The notes: generated by a model not told the origin, from the sequence alone. A DNA stretch of 64,000 bases from Lumbricus rubellus (GCA_945859605.1 OX243825.1:15933784-15997783), one strand, 5' to 3'; positions 1 through 10,886 are shown, counted from the first letter of the stretch. A program made the numbers and translations.

Positions 1-30
1 GACTGACTGACTGACTGACTGACTGACTGA
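1..30. repeat. (GACT)n microsatellite
   Basis: The window opens inside a perfect GACT tetranucleotide run. The following bases to about 440 are AT-rich single-copy-looking DNA with no recognisable gene. Confidence 0.9.
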
Positions 31-443
31 CCAAACACCTAATAACCACCCACCCAAATTAGCCATCTAACTGACTAACTATATAATTATATAACCAACC
101 AACTAACTAACTTATTATACAATATACTTCTAACTCGGGTTTACATTAAAATCACGTAAGCTTACTCAATGTACCGCAAAGCCCGAGTGGTCTATACATT
201 GATGTCCCCTCGCTCAGAGTCAATGAGACTTCTAGTACAAGCTATAGCCTAGCAGCCAGTCTGAAAAATCTTAATTGCCGTCATAATTATGATACAATAG
301 CCTACATTTGACACACGCTGCAAAGCCTGAATATGAAAATTGGACAGCAGAAAGGCGTCTATAGGCCCTATACTTTATACCGCCTACCGGTCCATTTGTA
401 CCGCAGTTCGAGTTCCGACTCGCACCGACACGGGGCGTGTGTA

Positions 444-792
444 CAGGGGCGGATCCAGGGGGGGGGACCAATCCGGCCATGGCCCCCCATTGAAAACTGC
501 CATGGGACGTGGCCCCTCCATTTGGTCTGAAATTAGCAATACGAATATGGGTGTAATGGATATTGGGCCCCCTATTCAGAAAATTGTATGGAACGTGGCC
601 CCTCTCCCCGTTCGGTTTTGAAGTTGAGAACTAAAAAAAAGGTCATCAACTTTTTCGGCGGATGAAAAGTACTTTTTTCCTCAACGACCGATCACTATTT
701 TTCGAACTTTCGAAAAAAATTCCTTTTTGCCGTCCAAGATCTAGGATTTTGGCCCCCCCCCCCCCCTTGAAACAGTTCTGGATCCGCCACTG
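444..792. mobile_element. hAT-like MITE, CAGGGGCGGATCCAG family
   Basis: The termini are inverted: CAGGGGCGGATCCAG on the left and CTGGATCCGCCACTG on the right. The element is flanked by the 8-bp direct repeat CGTGTGTA at 436-443 and 793-800, the duplication length typical of hAT transposition. It has no coding capacity. It carries the AAAAAAAGGTCATCAACTTTTT motif that recurs in most MITEs of this window, plus long C runs near the right end. Confidence 0.85.
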
Positions 793-1088
793 CGTGTGTA
801 CAGGCCTTAAAGATGACGGTCGCCTTTGTTTCGCCGCCAGACGTGTTCTCCTTTCAACCATTAAGACGGAACGACCGAGGCAATAAATGACAAAAAGTGG
901 ACTTGTAGCCCAAGCGGAATTCTAATAGAACTGCACTCGTCGTCCTCAGGACGGATTTCCACCTGAATGGTTGCCATGGGGGGTTAAGGAACGCTCGCTT
1001 GACTGAAGCGTCTTTTAGGTGCAGACATGCTCCGACTTGTTCATGCCATCATTAATAAATTTATTTACTTACTTTGTTTCTCCATTTC

Positions 1089-1283
1089 TATAGCGCCCCT
1101 TCAAGCTAGCTGCTCAAAGGCGCTCCAGACTATAGTGTGGACACTGCATCGGAGTTTCACCCCGAAGCGCACAAACAATTGGAAGGATTTGCTCAAGGTC
1201 CCTACGCGGCGGCTTGAGGTGGATTCGAACCTGGAACCATCCGGCTCCAAGGCACCAAACCCACCACTACACCACCGCGCCCC
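1089..1283 (-). mobile_element. tRNA-derived SINE, copy 1
   Basis: On the minus strand it begins with a GGGCGCGGTGGTGTAG head, has a pol III B box (reverse complement of GGATTCGAACC near 1221-1231), then a body with GCGCTTCGGGGTGAAACTCCGATG, and ends AAGGGGCGCTATA. The same head-body-tail is seen at 1578, 8676, 18150, 33088 and 54175, which defines the family. Confidence 0.8.
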
Positions 1284-1525
1284 AGAATTAATGTACGCAG
1301 TGTAGAACCATAGTTGCGTATTATATAATATATAATACAGGCCTATATATAAATTATATGCAATATTCCAATGCCTACGATAAGGAATTTAAAGTCAATA
1401 TCTGTTGAGAGTCCGTTCTGAATTATTTGACGTTCAACCTGATTGATATAGCACCCGCCTTGATTTATATAAAGCCGAACAATATTTTAAAGTAAGTCTC
1501 AATAATAGATTCCTCAGCCCTGCCT

Positions 1526-1577
1526 AAGTAAGTAAGTAAGAAAGCATTTATTTAATTCTCAGTTGCAGACCGCATTG
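1526..1577 (-). repeat. (TAAG)n-tailed LINE or SINE 3' end
   Basis: AGTAAGTAAGTAAGAAAG followed by TTTATTTAATTCTCAGTTGC resembles the (CTTA)n tail plus AATAAA seen at 17633, 44046, 51250 and 63777. It directly abuts the SINE that starts at 1578. Confidence 0.4.
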
Positions 1578-1793
1578 TGGGGCGCGGTGGTGTAGCACTG
1601 TGATGGCCCGATGGGTGTGTTCGTTGCCTTGCAGCCGAAGGGTTGCAGGTTCGAATCCACATCAAGTCACCGCGTAGGGACCTTGGACAAGTCCTTCACT
1701 CGCAATTGCTCAGCGCTTCGGCGTGAAACTCCGATCCAGTGTCGGCGCTGTAGTCGGGATCGCCTCTGAGTAGAGACCTTTAAGGGGTGCTAG
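1578..1793 (+). mobile_element. tRNA-derived SINE, copy 2 (near full length)
   Basis: This is the clearest plus-strand copy. GGGGCGCGGTGGTGTAGC contains an A-box-like head, GGTTCGAATCC near 1650 is a canonical B box, then comes the CAATTGCTCAGCGCTTCGGC body and the GCGCCTCTGAGTAGAGACC tail ending in a diverged GGGGTGCTAGG. It has no open reading frame. Confidence 0.85.
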
Positions 1794-2312
1794 GTTACTG
1801 AGTTACAAACGACAGTACGCATGATCATGCGCATTATACACTTACATTCAAAGACAAGCATAATCAGAATAGACATGCAATGATGCAATTACACACAAAA
1901 AATACATTTAGGCCTGACATTCGAATAAGAAACCTTCGTCACGTTCGACCGTATAGGCCTACTTGAGAAATTAAAAATAGGCCTACAAAAACAAAATACA
2001 ATATACCGGTAAGCTACAAGCTCAGGCTATCTGCATCCAATAAGGTCACTCGAGTAGCCTATCTTTCCGTGGTTGAAATGTGGGTCAAGAAATTTTTGGA
2101 GCTTGGTGAAGATTGTCGGACTCCGTCAGTGTAAAGCCGTTTGCTTTTACCGTTTCGTTTTTAGTTTAACACTAATCTTTACCAATTTGTAACTTATATA
2201 TAGGCTGGGTTTTTTTAACGGAACGGCCTTCTGAATAAGGCTATAGAATTGCATCTCACTGTTTGGTTTTAGTTGCGCGCTCTGCTGCAGCAGACTGTCG
2301 ATGTTTTGTAAA

Positions 2313-2999
2313 TCTATATATATAAAAATGAAACTTTGCGATCCTGCGGTCACGATCACGCCGAAACTGACGCATCAATTGTTTTGAAAATTTACCAAAA
2401 CCTTCCATTCCGATACCGCAAGGTCACGACATTTCTTTTCCCGAAAAAAACCCAATCGTTTCCACAAAAAGTGAACTTTGCAATCCGTTCGCCCGCCATT
2501 TGCAATTTGAACGAAACGGCACGCTTCCAAAATTTCAGAATCGTCTTTACCCGAAACAAAGTGACTAAGCATTAATGAGTGCGCGTCCCCTGACGTCATA
2601 AGCGACTCGATAAATAATTACGTTACGGCCTTCAAAAATTCTTGGGCTCTATCCGCTGTCAGTAAAGGATGGTCTGAGGGACGAAACGAGCGGAGTCGGA
2701 GGTGGACGGAGCGGAGGGGAAGAGGGAGGGGGATGGGGAAGGGGAGGAGGAGGGGAGGGGAATGGGGAGGGGGAGTGGAGGGGAGGGGAGGGGAGGGGAG
2801 GGAGGAGAGGGGAGGGGAGGGGAGGGGAGGGGAGGGGAGGGGAGGGGAGGGGAGGGGAGGGGAGGCGAGGGGGAGGCGGAGGGGAGGCGGAGGGGAGGTG
2901 GAGGGGATAATAGAGAGGGAGGGGGAGGGGCGGGGGAGGGGAAGGGGGAGGGGAGGGGGGTCTTTTCTGCCACAGCAACGCGTGGCTGGGTACAGCTAG
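2313..2999 (+). mobile_element. Non-autonomous Helitron (687 bp)
   Basis: It starts TCTATATATATAAAAATG and ends in CTAG. A short stem (GCCAC, 8-base loop, GTGGC) lies about 13 bases before the end, as expected for a Helitron 3' terminus. It sits between host A (2312) and host T (3000) with no duplication, and the empty site GTAAATTAGATC survives at about 3605-3620. It contains no Rep/helicase coding; its 3' half is a (GGGGA)n expansion. Confidence 0.85.
2703..2960. repeat. (GGGGA)n polypurine tract inside the Helitron
   Basis: About 250 bases are almost exclusively G and A on the plus strand, with GGGGA pentamers as the core. The open frames across it (proline/serine or glycine/arginine repeats) are low-complexity artefacts. 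Confidence 0.9.
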
Positions 3000-3032
3000 T
3001 TAGATCATAAAATCATAATCGTACACCAGCGC

Positions 3033-3449
3033 CAGGGGCGGATCCAGGGGGGGCTTATCCGGCCATGGCCCCTCCCATTTAGAATTCCCATGTATCGTGC
3101 CCCCCCCCCCATTTGGATTGAACATGCTGTGGAACAATGTATATATTGTAGAATTTGCCCCCCTCCCCTATTAAGAAATACCCACGCATTGCGGCCCCCT
3201 ATTTGGAAATGGCATGTTATCTAGAAGCGAGAATGAATCCGAGGACTAAAAAAAGGTCATCAACTTTTTCGGCGGACAAAATGGTATTATTTTCCCGAAA
3301 ATTTGGCCGGATGACTAAAAAAAAGTCATCAACTTTTTCGGCGGATACGAAAGAAAAATTTTCCAGACTCAAGGCCTAAAATTTTTCCCCGACCCAAGAC
3401 CAAGAATTTTTGGCCCTCCCTCCGTCCAAAGTTTCTGTATCCACCCTTG
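3033..3449. mobile_element. hAT-like MITE, CAGGGGCGGATCCAG family
   Basis: Termini are CAGGGGCGGATCCAGG and TGTATCCACCCTTG. The 8-bp target duplication ACCAGCGC lies at 3025-3032 and 3450-3457, and the unoccupied ACCAGCGC is present in the neighbouring duplicate near 3636. Two copies of the GACTAAAAAAAGGTCATC hairpin module lie at about 3241-3340. Confidence 0.9.
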
Positions 3450-3721
3450 ACCAGCGCAGTAGACATTATTAACGATTTGTAACTTATTATAGGCCTATAG
3501 GCGTTTTTTAACGGAACGGCCTTCTGAATAGGCTATACTATAGAATTGCATGCTCACTGTTTGGTTTTAGTTGCGCGCTCTGCTGCAGCAGACTGTCTAT
3601 GTTTTGTAAATTAGATCATAAATTCATAATCATACACCAGCGCAGTAGAAATTACTAATCAATAGCAATATTACTGTCATCTCTGTCTTAATGGCGATCC
3701 GAAGTGTTTTATATAATAGTA

Positions 3722-4190
3722 GCTGTAGCGTATACACGGCCACGCGTTGCTGTTGCTGAAAAGACCGTCCTCTGCCTCCCACCCTCCCTTCCACTGTCCC
3801 TTCCTACCTCCATTCCCCTGCCCCTCCCCTACACGGCCGCAGTGTAATTCAATATGCGCTATAATAATACGTGCGGAGTCGCGATAAAAAAAGAGCCATA
3901 TCGACGGGCGGATGTACCCGGCCACGCGTTGCTGTGGCTGAAAAGAGCGTCCAACCATCTCTCCCTACCTCCCCTCCCACTCCCTCTCTCCCTCCCTCCC
4001 CTTCTTCCTCTACCCTCCATCCCCTCCCCTCTCTTACCCCCTACCCCACCACTCCCCTTCTCCCCTTCCTCTGCCTCCCTGCATCCCCCTTCCTCTATTC
4101 CTCCTTTCCGCCCCTCCCCTCCCTCTTAGTCCCACTCCCTCCCTCCTTTCCTCACTCACACCGTCCATTCCCGACAGCCACATATGCCAA
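3722..4190 (-). mobile_element. Two degenerate Helitron 3' ends
   Basis: Read on the minus strand, two blocks (near 3730-3760 and 3910-3945) carry CAGCAACGCGTGGCC, the same subterminal hairpin as the 2313-2999 Helitron. Each is preceded by a pyrimidine-rich (plus strand) tract that corresponds to the (GGGGA)n tract. The terminal CTAG is lost in both. The CT-rich stretch 3960-4160 therefore belongs to Helitron debris, not to a gene. Confidence 0.6.
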
Positions 4191-4244
4191 AAGGAGCAAG
4201 AACCCAGAGGACCTGGAGGAACCAATAACCACACAGTTTGAACT

Positions 4245-4395
4245 AGAGCCCTGCGCCGACTTGCGAGTGTCGGCGGCGGCGCGCCGGTCATTTTTGGTCG
4301 GCGGCGGCGGCGCGCCGCGCCGACCAACAATAATCGGCGGTGGCGGCGCCTTCGAAATGTCGGCGTCGGCGGCGCGGCGCGGCGTCGTGGGATTG
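4245..4395. repeat. GC-rich GTCGGCGGCGGCG repeat, copy 1
   Basis: Interlocked GTCGGCGGCGGCG and GCGCGCCGAC blocks form strong potential hairpins. A second copy in the same orientation lies at 5889-6020. It is bounded by AGAGCCCTGCGCCG here and by the inverted GGCGCAGAGCTCT in the second copy, which suggests inverted termini and hence a small DNA element. Confidence 0.6.
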
Positions 4396-5888
4396 GTGAT
4401 CCAGCGTCGCATACTTATTTTAAAAGTTGTTACACAAGTAACCTATATTATAAAAATTTGCGTGTTCAGCGATTATTTTTGTCAATTATATGGTCTTAAA
4501 TAAATATTCATGACGAACAATTATTCTCACAATAGACGTTGAAATACAAAATTCTACAAAAACTTGATTATCATACCAAATGACAGCGGTTTCAAACTCA
4601 GGCCTCCAGCTTACGTAGGCTAACCAACTAATAGAAGTCAATTAACTGTTTGCGCAGTGGCTGAGCCACCTGCCTATTTTTACTCTTGATCTGCCTTATG
4701 AACTGCCAAAAATCCTTTGAGATTTTAATTATCTTCTTTACATTCAATTTCTTTCACCTGCTGAATAAGGCCCATTATCTTGAAGCGACCAGCTGAAATT
4801 GTATAGTTGCATTATTGCATGTATGCATACATACCTACGTACATACACGCATGCATGCAAACATAGAGTCTACATACGTACGTACGTACGTACGCAAGTA
4901 CTTACATACACACATATTGTGTTTGCGTATAAATTTTTTTCTGTCACAAATGATATTATCGTTAAAGAATGCGTGTGATCTTGTCAACAGAATCTGATGA
5001 AGGTGCTTGTAGTTCTTTAATTTTCTTAGTCAAAGCGCACTGAGCAGTAAACTTGTTCAGAATTTACAACCTTTCCTGATTTATCGGCCAATAATCTTCC
5101 ACTCGAATTTCTTAGCAACTTCTTTAAACCTAATTGCTATGGACAAGTCTTTTGATCTAAACAAGCAAAGTCACAATTAGCTACACTTGTTTACGCGAAA
5201 ATGATTTTCTTTTCCTAATGTTGCTCAAATAGCTGACAAAATAGAATCTACTACCTAACATTGAATAGGTACATCATAGGTTTCAAAGCATTGACGCATG
5301 TACAAAAATTGTACATTGTACAGGCCTATTAATGTTCGGAAGCTTAATTTCCAATTTCACATAGGCCTAGGTCACGTACAGCGTGGAGACTGATATTGGT
5401 GGAAAAATAAGAATTGGGTAGTAACTGGCCGGCAATGAAAAGTCACAAGCCTGCAGAGGTGACCAATCGCCTACGTAAAATTGCCGAGCGCCACTTCTTT
5501 GCAACGTGAGAGTAACATAATTATGTAGCCTATCCTAATATTAGAGAGCTGACGGTTCTCTTCAATCCTAGCGTACGGTCAGACTATCATGCAAGAGGAA
5601 CACTCAGCATAACAATTCACTTAGGCCTAACTGGAGTTTTTTGCCATTGTTCATGCCATAATACAAATCGAATCCCATAATCCACAAAGTTTAAACGTTA
5701 GGCGCACTATTCAAAAGTGAAAACGAATAGGTACATCATAGGTTTCAAAGCATTGACGCAAAATCCGTGGTGCCAGAAAAAATCAAAGAAGTTAAGAAAA
5801 GGATTCTATTTCGCACTGACACAACAATTTTATCGCGAAATTACGCAAGAGATGAAAATGCAACAAAACTAAATAAACAAATCAACGT
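4396..5888. other. Gene-free AT-rich stretch with a short direct repeat
   Basis: I see no gene. It holds a degenerate CATA/CGTA/CATG microsatellite at about 4818-4915 and a 36-bp direct repeat (GAATAGGTACATCATAGG onward) at 5263-5298 and 5725-5760, separated by 426 bp. Confidence 0.5.
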
Positions 5889-6020
5889 GGCATCGGCGGC
5901 GCGCCGACAAATTGTCGGCGGCGGCGGCGCCGGCGCGCCGACCAACAAAAATCGGCGGCGGCGGCGCCCTCAAAATGTCGGCGGCGGCGGCGCGGCGCGG
6001 CCGGCGCAGAGCTCTGGTTT
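5889..6020. repeat. GC-rich GTCGGCGGCGGCG repeat, copy 2
   Basis: It matches the 4245-4395 block in order and orientation: CGGCGGCGCGCCGACAAATT, then a GGCGGCGGCGGCGCC core, then ATGTCGGCGGCGGCGG. It ends GCGCAGAGCTCTGGTTTGAAC, the inverse of the left edge of copy 1. Confidence 0.6.
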
Positions 6021-6659
6021 GAACGGTCGGATAGGAAGGAACGCAGCCATTCTAGAGGCTGGCCAACCAGCCCAAAGGATGTAGAAAGACATTGTAAGAG
6101 GATAGAGTGGTCCACAGAATCGAATGCAGAATAAACATCAAAGAGAGCCAAGAGTGTAACCTGACCGTGGTCCATAGCAGAGTACAGGTCTGAAAGCAGC
6201 CGGAGCAAAAGAAAACAAGCATTAATTGCTCTCATAGTTGAGAAACGTCTAATGAGTAGAGCTAATCACACTTGTGCAATGTGCATTATACCTCTGAGCC
6301 AACTTATTACAATTCCTTAGTATGCCGTAAACTCTTAGATCTACTAAAATTAATGTGCTTTTGATGCACTTCATATCATTGCGGCTCTGATATTATGTAG
6401 CACCATAAAAATATATTTACACTGAAAATATAATATTATGTAACGTTTTTTCTCAGGATTATATCATTATCGTGTATGCTGGAATGATATACTATAGACT
6501 AATTTCTATATGTATGACATACTTGTATGTTGCGACCCGCCAACCAGTGTAAATTACCAAGTGTGGCCCACATGATGACTTGAGTTTGAGACCACTGAAA
6601 TAGAAGCTGGATGAATGTTTTATATATCTGAAATAGTTGTCCGTGTCGTCTATGACGAC

Positions 6660-6815
6660 TGTTTGGCGAAACTTTTTACACGGGCTGTTTTGACGGGGCT
6701 ATTTTGTCGGGTACTGAAGTTTCTGGGCTGTTTTTATCCTTGGGCCATTCTGACGGGGCTATTTTGTCGCTGGGCGATTATGACGGGGCTGTTTTGACGG
6801 GGCTATTATGACGGG
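6660..6815. repeat. GACGGGGCTATTTTG minisatellite
   Basis: About six imperfect copies of (T)GACGGGGCTRTTTTG with occasional spacers. The segment 6021-6659 to its left is featureless AT-rich DNA. Confidence 0.75.
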
Positions 6816-6825
6816 TCACCATATA

Positions 6826-7614
6826 CACTGTGTCCGGATGAAAAGTAGCACACAACTAAAAGTGTCATAACCCGGTCAAAACTTTCAGGATTTGTCTGAA
6901 ATTTTTAAAACAGCAACAGTGACCATATTTACACGAGATCCTAAAGCCGATTAAAAATATTCGTGAGTTTGTCAAATTTATGAGCGTTTGCGTTGGAGCA
7001 CCGAAAAATTGAACTTTCCAACATGGAAAACCTGAAAGGAGGTTAAATTCAGCTATAGGGCCTACTTGAAAATGTTCTCCTTGTTCACGAACACACTACC
7101 GTAGACGTAGTGGACTAATAGTTGTCCCTGGAAACACTCGGCTTCATATCCGGCAGCTGTGGTCGTCCAGCAGTCCAGACTTTGATCCGGAGTACATGTA
7201 CTGAGAAGCGCGTTTTTCGTTTACGCGTATTCATGACATCGATAACCGTATAGGGCGTAGGGCGCGTCTGTTTGCAGATTGGTAGTTGTTTAACCAGGTG
7301 ATCATCGACCGGGCCATCAAACAGTGGCGTCCACGTCTGCGGTCGTGTGTCCGTCAACGAGGAGGACATATTGAACACCAGCTGTAGCCGAACTTCACTC
7401 TCTTATGTGAGGGCCCATGTTGGAAACTTTAACTTTTCAGTGCTCCATCGCAAACGCTCATAAATTTGGCAAACTCGCGAATATTTGCAAATGACTTTGG
7501 AATCTCGTGTTCATATGGTCACTGTTGCTGTATTAAAAATTTCAGACAAATCCTAAAAGTTTTGACCGGGTTATGACACTTTTAATTGTGTACTACTTTT
7601 CATCCGGACACAGT
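6826..7614. mobile_element. Tc1/mariner-type relic with ~200-bp inverted ends
   Basis: Left ACTGTGTCCGGATGAAAAGT and right ACTTTTCATCCGGACACAGT are inverted, and the similarity continues inward about 200 bp on each side. TA dinucleotides flank both ends (6824-6825 and 7615-7616). On the plus strand near 7300-7388 a frame reads IDRAIKQWRPRLRSCVRQRG then GHIEH, resembling the C-terminal end of mariner/IS630 transposases; it is truncated upstream by stops. Confidence 0.7.
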
Positions 7615-7925
7615 TAGTTATATAATTATATAGCCTATAATTATGACCCACAGCTGGCAAATCTCCTTTACCTGTTTCTCACATGAACAAGACCGTTTCT
7701 GAAGACCATTCGCCTACGCGATTGCTTAATGCTTTTCAAGTGAAATAAAATTAATCCGCCACGATCTTTCATACTGTCTCGAGTAACAATAGACCTTTGT
7801 CATCCTAAACTGTAAATTAGCCCGTACCTGGTTCTTGCTGATTCATCATCAAAGTAGGCTATTATTTATAGCGCCACATGCTGAGCTTCAAGCCTCTTCG
7901 CTGTTATGAAAACAGCTGCTAATTC

Positions 7926-7995
7926 TATCATCATCATCGTCATCATCATCATCATCATCGTCGTCGTCGTCATCATCATCATCATCATCATCATA
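7926..7995. repeat. (CAT/CGT)n microsatellite
   Basis: Mixed CATCAT and CGTCGT trinucleotides directly precede the ACAT array. Similar trinucleotide runs form the 3' tails of a SINE and a retrotransposon at 13.3-13.9 kb. Confidence 0.9.
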
Positions 7996-8204
7996 CATGC
8001 ATACACACACATACATACACACACACACATACATACATACATACATACATACATACATACATACATACATACATACATACATACATACATACATACATAC
8101 ATACATACATACATACATACATACATACATACATACATACATACATACATACATACATACATACATACATACATACATACATACATACATACATACATAC
8201 ATAC
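7996..8204. repeat. (ACAT)n microsatellite, ~200 bp
   Basis: Near-perfect ACAT tetranucleotide array with a mixed ACACAC start. Open frames across it are artefacts. Confidence 0.95.
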
Positions 8205-8369
8205 TTATTAAGGCTGCATAGATACATATTTAAGTTTGGCTCACTTAAGGCAACTGTCATCTTCTACGTGTATTTCAATACTCCAAATGCAACATGCAGG
8301 CGCTCCTCTCTCATCATAAAACAGTTTTATTTGGACGCGCTGAGGTTGGAAGCGAATCTGAGCTGCCCC

Positions 8370-8463
8370 TTGAAGAGGCGGCGCTATATAAATGCATCAA
8401 ATTAATGAATGAATGAATTAATTAATTAATTAATTAATTAATGAACGAATGAATGAATCAATC
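8370..8463 (+). repeat. SINE 3' tail plus (AATG)n/(AATT)n/(AATC)n
   Basis: CCCCTTGAAGAGGCGGCGCTATATAAATG is the 3' end shared by the SINE families here, followed by ATGAATGAATG and AATTAATT runs. It is a 5'-truncated insertion. Confidence 0.65.
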
Positions 8464-8675
8464 AATCAATCAACATTATCTGCTACAGCGGTTTCTTATT
8501 TGAGAAATTTATGAGTCCACATCATTTTATCGCAATTTTAAAAAAATTCTTGTGCATAATAGACTGAGCAATTTATTAAACTGGCTATTATGTCATTCAT
8601 TTTTTATTGCTTATAAATTTTTTGGAGCAATAAATTTGATTAAATTTAATGTACAAAATGTACATAGGCTACATG

Positions 8676-8835
8676 TGGAGCACGATAGTGTAGTGGGTAT
8701 GTTCGTTGACTTTGGGTAAGTCCTTCTCTTGCAATTGCTCAGCGCTTCGGCGTGAAACTCCGATGCAGCGCCGGCGGTGTAGTCGGGAGCGCCTCTGAGC
8801 AGTGAGCTTGAAGGCGCTATAACAAGTGCACGTAA
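8676..8835 (+). mobile_element. tRNA-derived SINE, copy 3, internally deleted
   Basis: GTGGAGCACGATAGTGTAG head runs directly into the GGGTAAGTCCTTCTCTTGC body, so the B-box region is missing compared with the 1578 copy. The tail is complete: GCGCCTCTGAGCAGTGAGC then GGCGCTATAACAAGTGCAC. Confidence 0.75.
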
Positions 8836-8976
8836 TATATTATACAAACATTCTGAACTACAAAGGACAGTACACTACACATGAGTGACATGACCATGTG
8901 TATAATATAGTCTTACATTCAAAGACAAGAATACTTAGAAACTTAGAACTTAGTCCATCCTGTGCATGTCTGCACA

Positions 8977-9431
8977 CCGGTGTAAAGGTTTCAAATTACC
9001 CCCTCTTAGACATTACCCCCCGGTAACTTGAAACCGGTTTCAGATTACCCCCCGGAAACTATATTTGCATCAATCACCGCATTTATTGCCCTAAAAAATC
9101 AGAAAAATCATACCGCTTCTTGTTTTGGTCTGAAGATTTCCATCCGTCATCCCACTTCGCGGCTTGCTATCAATATTTTAATCGGAAAAAAATAATAGCC
9201 TCGAAGCCATTTTCTCCGTGTAAACTTCAGCGGCGATTAGTATTTTAGCTACAGATGAAAATATTGATAACAAACCACGAAGTGGGATGACGAATAAAAA
9301 TCTTCAGACCGAAACAAGAAGCGGGATAATTTTTCTGATATTTGTAGTGCAATAAATGCGATGATTGATGCAATTTACAGTTTGCAAGGGGGTAATGTTT
9401 AGGAGGGGGTAATCTGAAACCTTTACACCGG
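8977..9431. mobile_element. Long palindromic MITE, CCGGTGTAAAGG ends
   Basis: Left CCGGTGTAAAGGTTTCAAAT and right AGGTTTCAGATTACC (inverted) extend into two arms of roughly 180-200 bp that can pair almost end to end around an unpaired centre near 9195-9245. It has no coding capacity, and I found no convincing target duplication. Confidence 0.7.
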
Positions 9432-9943
9432 GCGACGCATCTTCTCCACTCGTCTAAAGTAAGTAAGTTCCATTAGCTGTGGGGTCATCACGGACAAAAA
9501 ATTTCCATGACTTTTATTTTCTGGTACGTGACGTTTGGGCGCCGCCGTTTTGGCGCCGCTACAACAATAGCTCTAAAAATTTCGATTTCAACTGTCACAC
9601 ATCCGTGCGTCCATTTGCACTTATTTTTTTTATCTTTCATTCGGTAGTGGAAGTGCATGATTAGGCCTACATATAATATTGGGCCTATTCACTTTTCAAA
9701 GACAACGCTATCAAATTTATTCTCGTTGTTATTTTTGGCATGAATATCATGTCGACTATCACTCCACGCTGGCGCTTAGAGTGCAAAGAGTGCACGGGTT
9801 ACCATGGAGCATTAGCACTGCAAGAGGCATAGCATGGGTAACACTCATGTCCCGCCTCTTAGACCTGTATGAATGCAGCTCTGAACCAGCCTAGCGGGGC
9901 TTCGAATCGATAGAGCAAAAGATCATCACGAAACTGATCCAAT

Positions 9944-10231
9944 CAGGGCCGGATTAAGGCATGTTCAACATGTTCGGCCGAACAGGGGCCCCACACTAGC
10001 CCTCACACATGCGAAAAACCAAATTTTTTGAGGAAAAATTTGTATTTCTGACAATATTTCGACCAAACAACTAAAAACGGTCATTAGCTGTTTTGGACTA
10101 AACAAAATCGGTATATTCTAAAGAAATTTCGACCAAAAGACTAAAAAAAGTCATCAAATTTTTCAATCGAAGATCCCCCAAAATTTTCGAACAGACGGAA
10201 CAGGGTTCCCACATTTCTTAATCCGGCCCTG
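9944..10231. mobile_element. hAT-like MITE, CAGGGCCGGATTAAG family
   Basis: Perfect inverted ends CAGGGCCGGATTAAG / CTTAATCCGGCCCTG, flanked by GATCCAAT (9936-9943) and GATCTAAT (10232-10239), an 8-bp duplication with one mismatch. The interior has CGACCAAAAGACTAAAAAAA and GTCATC, the hairpin module of the other families. Confidence 0.85.
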
Positions 10232-10569
10232 GATCTAATATACAGAGACTCCTCGGCAGTGTCGGTTAAATTACGTGAAAACACCACATATGCTTTTCCA
10301 CAAATCCTATCCTCATTGCTCCTCTTCCCTTCACATCCCTCGTCATTATTTTCAGCTCCAAGCAGTACCCACCTTAGCCGTTCGACTGTCTGCATGCCTG
10401 ACTCTGCGGATCTTTACAAGCTGTCTATCGATTTTGTTTTCATTTAAGCGCCTGTGAATAACTTGGTTCCCTCGACTTCGCTTACATGGGCGCTGTAGAA
10501 ATCTAGAGATTATGATTACGATTACGATTACGATCCATGGGAATTGAAGAGATGATCTGTCAGGCAGAG

Positions 10570-10886
10570 TGGAAACATTTCGTCCGAGCATGGTGGGGTG
10601 AGGTATAGGTGGGATTGGGGTGGGGTGGGGTGGGGTAGAAAATTTTTCAGGAAAACCCTAATTTCACGGGTCGCGTACAGGTGGAGATCGGGGTGGGGTG
10701 TGGTGTGGTGGGATGTGGTGTAGTGGGGTCGGGCGGGGTGTCGTGGGGTGGGTGGGGTCGGTTGGATGTAAAAGAAGGTGGGTAGGCAGTAGGAGTGCGG
10801 ATGGAGTCGTGGGTTGGGAAGTAGGAGATTGACCGGGAGCGGAGTGAATCCTAAAATTCCCGGGCAACGCCGGGTACCCCAGCTAG
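10570..10886 (+). mobile_element. Helitron 3' portion
   Basis: It ends CCCGGGCAACGCCGGG then TACCCCAGCTAG followed by T, a textbook Helitron terminus (stem CCCGG/CCGGG, CTAG end). As in the 2313-2999 element, the upstream 250 bases are an expanded G-rich simple repeat (GGGGT). The 5' end could not be placed. Confidence 0.65.

Larger units (their letters stand above)
2166..3640. repeat. Tandem duplication of a ~190-bp unit, split by two transposons
   Basis: Copy 1 is 2166-2312 plus 3000-3032 and copy 2 is about 3450-3640. Shared landmarks are the AACGGAACGGCCTTCTGAAT block, the TTGCGCGCTCTGCTGCAGCA block and ATGTTTTGTAAATTAGATCATAAA. In copy 1 the GTAAA/TTAGATC junction holds a Helitron (2313-2999) and the ACCAGCGC site holds a MITE (3033-3449). 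Copy 2 keeps both sites empty, so it works as an internal control for both insertions. Confidence 0.8.

Noticed and set aside
1578..1670. tRNA genes at SINE heads
   Set aside because: The same sequence with the same non-tRNA body occurs at least six times; it is a tRNA-derived SINE.
2649..3010. Proline- or glycine-rich frames of about 100 residues
   Set aside because: They fall in the (GGGGA)n tract of a Helitron.
5263..5760. Solo LTR or Helitron insertion
   Set aside because: No TG...CA ends, no TC...CTAG ends and no characteristic hairpin.
9479..9894. Short plus-strand frames of 61-71 residues
   Set aside because: No codon bias, no family resemblance, no splice context.
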